A stretch of 32,185 bases of DNA from an uncultured Ralstonia sp. (GTDB taxonomy: Bacteria > Pseudomonadota > Gammaproteobacteria > Burkholderiales > Burkholderiaceae): the NCBI GenBank assembly GCA_913056305.1, contig CAJXMR010000038.1, forward strand, positions 1 through 32,185, in the 5' to 3' direction. Below the pieces are notes generated by a model. The model saw only the letters and a list, made by a program, of their open reading frames with translations. It had not been told where the DNA came from and searched no databases. Every line of letters starts with the position of its first letter. The stretch's first letter is position 1. A program made the position numbers and the translations under genes. Below are positions 31,873 to 32,185 of this stretch, one piece after another.

Positions 31873-32185
31873 ATGATCCCCGCTTTCCGCATCGCGATCA
31901 TTGCCGGAGACGGCATCGGCAAGGAAGTCATGCCCGAAGGCCTGCGCGTGATCCAGGCCGCGGCCGAGCGCTTCGGCTTCGAGCTGGAGTGCCACCACAT
32001 CGAATGGGCGAGCTGCGACTACTACCTCCAGCACGGCAAGATGATGCCGGACGACTGGAAGGCCCAGCTCAAGGGCATGGATGCGATCTTCTTCGGCGCG
32101 GTGGGCTGGCCCGCCACGGTGCCCGACCATATCTCGCTGTGGGGCTCGCTGCTCAAGTTCCGCCGCGAGTTCGACCAGTACATCA
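31873..32185 (+). CDS. Tartrate/D-malate dehydrogenase family enzyme, N-terminal part (3' truncated)
   Basis: About 104 residues are visible. The ATG at 31873 has AAGGA five bases upstream; upstream ATGs at 31843 and 31852 are less well placed. The start FRIAIIAGDGIGKEVMPEG is the beta-decarboxylating dehydrogenase fold of isopropylmalate and isocitrate dehydrogenases. FFGAVGWPATVPDHISLWG together with LLKFRREFDQY is specific to the tartrate dehydrogenase/decarboxylase and D-malate dehydrogenase branch (TtuC, DmlA, YeaU). These enzymes oxidise D-malate, tartrate or 3-isopropylmalate with NAD+ and Mn2+ or Mg2+. It lies 30 bp after the ATPase gene, so it is likely the next gene of the right arm. 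The end lies outside the window. Confidence 0.9.
   Translation, partial: MIPAFRIAIIAGDGIGKEVMPEGLRVIQAAAERFGFELECHHIEWASCDYYLQHGKMMPDDWKAQLKGMDAIFFGAVGWPATVPDHISLWGSLLKFRREFDQYI

Noticed and set aside
1-32185. CRISPR array, prophage, insertion sequence or tRNA-linked island
   Set aside because: No regularly spaced repeats, integrase, transposase, tRNA or terminal inverted repeats were seen, and base composition is even across the window.

Overview
The window is uninterrupted chromosome-like DNA of very high G+C with dense genes and strong GC3 bias. Gene families (a QseBC/PmrAB-like two-component pair, an Nramp transporter, HcnABC-like amine dehydrogenase genes, a tartrate/D-malate dehydrogenase) and codon use suggest a beta-proteobacterium of the Burkholderiaceae, most likely Ralstonia. 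That placement is inferred from gene content, since no rRNA or other taxonomic marker is present. I saw no tRNA, rRNA, insertion sequence, prophage or CRISPR array.

Left part (1-6697, + strand): a synthase-dependent exopolysaccharide operon. It holds the C-terminus of an NfrB-type inner-membrane glycosyltransferase ending in an MshEN-like domain, then the TPR/beta-barrel outer-membrane protein NfrA, the UDP-GlcNAc 2-epimerase WecB, a small exported protein, a DUF2334 polysaccharide-deacetylase-like protein and a clan GH-A-like glycosidase. In E. coli NfrA/NfrB is the phage N4 receptor and, with WecB, a c-di-GMP-controlled ManNAc-polymer secretion system. Here the epimerase and two putative polymer-modifying enzymes sit in the same operon, so the layout resembles a complete Pga/Pel-type system. 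This is the most interesting item in the window.

Middle part (6687-14199): an MscS channel, a membrane diguanylate cyclase with an intact GGDEF and an RxxD inhibitory site, an Nramp (MntH) metal transporter, an OmpR-family response regulator with its kinase, and an NAD(P)-binding oxidoreductase next to an Rrf2 repressor. Two similar 25-bp dyads lie over the promoters of the oxidoreductase and the Rrf2 gene.

Right part (14527-32185): a large catabolic cluster for an unidentified amine or amino-acid-like compound, arranged as two divergent arms that separate at 22652-22894. The left arm runs on the - strand: GNAT, D-2-hydroxyacid dehydrogenase, class III aminotransferase, Lrp regulator, and a three-subunit [2Fe-2S]/FAD dehydrogenase of the HcnABC/opine-oxidase type. 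The right arm runs on the + strand: aldehyde dehydrogenase, HAD-fold protein, PuuB-like FAD oxidase, an SBP_bac_5 ABC importer with a Tat-type binding protein and fused ATPases, and the start of a tartrate/D-malate dehydrogenase. Another HAD-fold gene and a cupin gene lie at the left edge. Together they encode uptake, oxidative deamination or transamination, aldehyde oxidation and hydroxyacid oxidation; the substrate cannot be named from sequence alone.
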